This document shows positions 59,601 through 64,000 of a stretch of DNA of 64,000 bases, in pieces. Positions within the stretch are counted from its first letter, which is position 1; the number at the start of each line of letters is the position of its first letter. Source of the stretch: Aplectana chamaeleonis (Eukaryota > Nematoda > Chromadorea > Rhabditida > Cosmocercidae); the NCBI GenBank assembly GCA_029168955.1, contig JAPDOI010001712.1:62001-126000 (forward strand), given 5' to 3'. The notes below the pieces were generated by a model. It ran no database searches. It had not been told where the DNA came from and was given only the letters and a program-made list of their open reading frames with translations. The translations under genes and the position numbers were made by a program.

Positions 59601-62600
59601 CAAATTTTCTCAGAGATCCTCTTTTCGAATCGAATCATTATTAAGATTAACACCTAAGAAGACTTGAGAAGACTATCACCACTCATCACGACCAACGCTT
59701 ATGCAGTAACAGTTAGTTGCGTAGGGAAGGGCGAGCGGTTAGGGTGCAGTTTACTCCATTCTCCATTCGTTCTGTATCACTGTCCATTTACAGACACAAA
59801 CCATAAAGGCGCTGTAGTACACCTCCCTGGGAAAGTAGCAACCACTGGTGTGTCTTTCACAATTGTTTAGAATATGACTGAATTGTAAGAGGTAATAGGA
59901 TACACTTCTAGGTTTGAGAAAGTCGTTAATACGATGAAAGCTCACCAATAAATTTGTAAGAAGTCTCATACTATACAGAAGAAGAAATACATATTTGAAA
60001 GATGAGGCTCCGGGATAGCAGCATTTTAAATTATTAAGATTGTTTCAGGCATTTGAATAAATATTCGAAATTCTAAATCATTTCCAGGCACATAATTCTC
60101 AAATGCCGTTGAACACTTTTCTGGTGGCCGAATATTCGGATGTCGCGAACTGAAATTGGCAGATGATTCCAGTTGTCCATTACCTCGATTTTTTTTCTCG
60201 AATACACCGAATATCCGTAAAACCGAATGATTCGAATTCCCGAATGGATATAATATTCGACACAACAAATTATTTATATTCTCGTATGAATTGAATTTTC
60301 GAGAAAAAAAACGACTTATTTGCTCTCACGAAAGGATCGAATAATCGCAAAAAAAAATATTTTCTCAAACGAATGGAATATTCAAAAAATCAACTTTGAA
60401 AATACCGAATTATTCGAATACCCGAATACTCGTATACTGAAATTAATCGATGCGGTCTCATGTCTACAGGCTACACCACCCAAGGAAGAAATTAGAAATG
60501 CTTCGTGACTGTGATGAACTTGAGACAGGGTGCGAGCGACGGCAACCTAACAATTGAAAGGGTTAAGAAACTACTCCGAAATCGAAAGTCTCATTTGGTA
60601 ATTGATTCGTTAAAAGAAGGATTTTTTCTATGTAACTATACAGAGGATGGACCACTCATGGTTTACCCAGGGTAGGTACATACTACAATAGGAACCGCAT
60701 CGAACAATTATCCGAATGTGCGATTCCTTAGGAAAATCGGATTCTTAAACGAGTTCTCGGTTCAATCAGAATTCTCATAAAACATATTTGATTCACTCAA
60801 GTATTCAAATTGTTCGGTTTTTCGAACAAACGGGTTACTCGCAAAAACAGAGTTTTTTCGAATATTTGACCAATTTTGAATGACGATAGCTGTACAGTCG
60901 CTTACAAAAAGTGGCTGAATTATTTGACAACCATTCGAACATCTGATAACTACTTGAAAAGTCAAACACATATATCCGATTACACATCGAGTGAGTAGAA
61001 TGCAAAAAAAATTGTGGAAGGTGTTAATTCGTTCGAAAAGATGTGAACCCGGAAATTCGAGAGCGTTTATCTACTATTATTTTAAAGTCGCATTCGAAAA
61101 TTCATTCATCCAGAAATCATAAAAAAATTAATCCACTCCTTCTCTCATACAATTAGCTCTCAAAAAACTATATTCGAAAATATTCTCAAAAATTCGGGTA
61201 ATCAATTTCGAAGCGGAGCATAGCGATGCGGCGGTTCGTCCAAGAAAAAAAAAACCGCAAAACGAATATGCGCGGTACTGGACGGACAGACTAATGAGAT
61301 GTCAAAGCTTGAGTGTTGAGCTTCCTTCTTAAAAACCGAGGTTCAAATCGAGACGGTTTGGAGAAGTAGGCAAATTGCCAGACTATTTATAATTCACTTG
61401 AAATAGTAGGCTAAAAAATGAATAGAGTATAATCTAGTAAAACAAAAATCATCCGAGTCATTAGATAAGCAAGGAAGCATCATAAGAATTATAAGGTGGA
61501 GGCAAACGCGATCCGCTTACGAGTGTTCGGTGAAGTCCTAATAGTCGAAAAATATTTGTGCTGAAAAAGATAAAAACAAGAGGCCAACTGCTTGTCCGGG
61601 TAGCCACAGCGGACATAAAATCTTTTGTCGGCTCGGTGTAGTTTGTCGATGACATGAATGCATAATAGAGACGCAGACAGCGAGGGGCTCAGAAACTGCG
61701 TAAGGCAGGCGTAGGTTCATGGGAACGCAGACAGCGAGAAAATACACTGAACCGGCAAACAATTCTACGTCGACTATATGTATAAACGGCAATAAAAAAC
61801 ACACCAAAGTAAAATCACGGTTTTTAATGTATAACCGTACAGAAGATGAACAGACAAATTATATGAAGAAGAGGTTTAAAAAAAAAAGATTCAAACGATT
61901 GCTTCTAAGCACGAGTAGATTAATGGCTTAGACAAATGGAAAAACTTTTACTGTCAGACAAATCGACAAACTTTTGGAATTTTGACGGTGAAAGGATTCA
62001 GTCCAGTCCGCTGGTGGTAAATTTCAAGACCTCTAATAAGCTCAGGGAATTTAAAGATCACAGACATACTAAGTGTGTACGTGTATACAGATTGAGTCAG
62101 TCCAACTTGGGCTGTGTCAGATCTAGAGTCATGCCAGCTAAAAATCGAATTCATTGTAAAACTCTTATAGAACCACTTCTCCAGATCAGAGTTATAGTTG
62201 GCACGGATCGCATCGATACTTTCCGTTCCTCGTTCTGCGTGTACGCGAATTCGGTGCAGGTATGTTTCAGCATATGGGCACCGAGTTAGCGTCATCGCAC
62301 AATGAGCGCAGCGCAAAGTATCAATGCGATCCGTGCCGACTATATGTTCGCGTCTCCCCGGTCTCGGAGTGGGTCGTTCCACACTAAGTTCGGTCTGATA
62401 TCTAATCAGAGCTTAGTTTCTGACTGAGAGAACCTCATCACCCAGGCACCCTTGATGAGGTTTCCTTGCGGTCCCCACCTTAATTTCTACCGACAGCTGC
62501 TGTGGTGGAGGGGCGTTGGTTACTTCGCCGCCACTTTGCCAGTTCTCCCGGATGTACCCGCAGAAAATCGCCCCCGAATTTTTGAGTAATGGCGACATGA

Positions 62601-63559
62601 AAACGGTTCTACGAGCGATAAAGGAGCAATGAAATCGCCAGCTTTGTCCATACACATGTGTGCCTACCTCGACTCAACGACAATTTCGAGATGCGATCAA
62701 TAAGACAACGGGACTAGAAAAGGCCTGGTGGTGGCTGGCTTCGCTCCACAACCACTTCCCCTGCTTTCTCTACCTCCATCTCCACCTCCATGACAACAAG
62801 AAAACAACGGCTGGAGGGAGGCTGCATTGCATGTGCATCAGCACTGAACGCCGCCGCCGTCTGATGGAATTTGTCGCCCCCTAACGAGTCGAAGCAACAA
62901 AAAATCTCCTCCCTACACGGCGGCATAGGGACTTCTTTCTCGACTATTAACAGTTCTGTCATGAAGAAAGCGGTTCGTCGGTCATGTTTTTCGGTGTCTG
63001 AAGGTACTACTACTCGAGCAGGACTACCGCCTGGGGCAGTTTGTTTCCCAAAGCATAAAAGTCAACTGACTTGCACTCTGCCAGCTAAGGCAGCTAACAA
63101 TAAGGTATTAAATGTATTGTAAATGTCACCAACGACTTTAGCTTTGGAAATATCTTAATCGAAATCAACAATTCGATTTAGAACATGAATCGCAAAAAAA
63201 TAGGGATTTTGCGGATGAGATTGCGCGGAGAAGCTTTTTATGATTCAAAGTTAGGTGAAGAAGCTAGTTTTTTTTTACATGTAACCTTTTCTGGTCTTAG
63301 GAAATCAGAAGAATACCCAATGAGCCCTATAAACACCACATACAGGGTGCAGCAGAAATATTGTAGCTGGACGAGTCTGTCGAGGTATTTTGCAGTCCTT
63401 CTCTCAATAGTTAATTTATAGTGTTGCGCTACACATTACCCGAAAACAGCTACGTTTTTTTTTCAGAATGAAGCAACACCATCGACCCATAGCAGTTTCA
63501 TAGTTTAAATAAAAGCATGAAAGTTCCTGAGCACTCTACCCTCTATTTGGGTGTGAAAT
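59601..63559. other. Unassigned, AT-rich with CGAATATTCG words
   Basis: 60100-61200 is rich in short gaatattcg/cgaatt words without a fixed period. No gene or RNA is supported. Confidence 0.35.
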
Positions 63560-63952
63560 CTACTCGGGAGCATCGCGTGCGTGTCTCCCTTCCCTACACT
63601 GTCTCGATGTCACTAGCCTCACTCTGCACAAGCATGTGAAGAAACAAAGCAAACTTTGCGAGTATTTCTTTTTCCTTCGTCGGACCACGAAAAAAAACTT
63701 GCTGTTAGTATCAAGATGTTCAGTGAGCAAAAGCTCCGGTAACCGTTGTTTATGCAGCGCACGTATGTATGTGGGCGTACTTTTTCTTGGGCTGTGAAAA
63801 CGGGAGCGCCTATTTGGAAGCGTCCTGAATGACTCAGTCAGAGAATCCGCATCGCGAGGTTTCTTATTTGTCCGTACTCGAATATGAACAGAAACGCGTG
63901 GACGGAATTCCCTTCTGCAATCTTCATCTCTGAGACTTGTCATGTCAATCCT
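63560..63952 (-). CDS. Putative exon at the right edge
   Basis: After a strong acceptor (cttttcag, exon from 63952) an open frame of about 130 codons reads RIDMTSLRDEDCRREFRPRV and an Arg/Ser-rich continuation. The distal part becomes low-complexity, so a donor probably lies before the stop at 63560. No motif is recognised and upstream exons would lie outside the window. Confidence 0.3.
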   Translation of the reverse strand, partial: RIDMTSLRDEDCRREFRPRVSVHIRVRTNKKPRDADSLTESFRTLPNRRSRFHSPRKSTPTYIRALHKQRLPELLLTEHLDTNSKFFFVVRRRKKKYSQSLLCFFTCLCRVRLVTSRQCREGRHARDAPE

Positions 63953-64000
63953 CTGAAAAGCTGGCCCTTCGCTCCCTCTTATGAATCCTCGCAGTGAAAC

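Noticed and set aside
61461..61807. Hydrophobic minus-strand frames
   Set aside because: Short, with no conserved motif and no convincing splice sites.

Overview
The window looks like nuclear DNA of a nematode, most likely a repeat-rich clade V (strongylid-type) species. The reasons are short exons with TTTCAG-type acceptors and GTGAGT/GTAAGT donors, a complete PIP5K gene of the kind C. elegans calls ppk-1, and a very dense load of small foldback and terminal-inverted-repeat elements. Species was not determined and no search was run. Exon models were read by eye from splice sites and conserved protein motifs.

Layout. Positions 3-488 hold the last exon of a PB1-domain gene, and 11075-11747 holds a decayed paralogue of it. 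Between them lie a 114-bp satellite (2.8-4.8 kb) and several small DNA transposons. 13.4-16.3 kb is a 42-bp satellite interrupted by a 280-bp element. 16.4-29.8 kb is almost entirely nested DNA transposons, including a Russian-doll structure at 18.5-23.7 kb and a 448-bp TTCG-rich hAT-like element with an 8-bp target duplication. A minus-strand multi-exon gene of unknown function occupies about 28.3-33.2 kb. A 5'-truncated LINE (34366-37155) sits, with an 11-bp target duplication, inside a TTAA-flanked element.

The main gene is a 13-exon minus-strand phosphatidylinositol-4-phosphate 5-kinase spanning 53002 down to 40683. All its splice sites are canonical, but six single-base frame breaks, all at homopolymer runs, interrupt conserved kinase motifs. 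Its introns carry a LINE 3' fragment and at least five MITE-like elements. To its right are one tRNA-like gene, more TTAA elements, and a possible exon at the edge (63560-63952).

The most unexplained item is a pair of about 135-140-nt elements (39072-39212 and 58049-58182). They share closing stems and compatible inner pairings that would form a pseudoknot.
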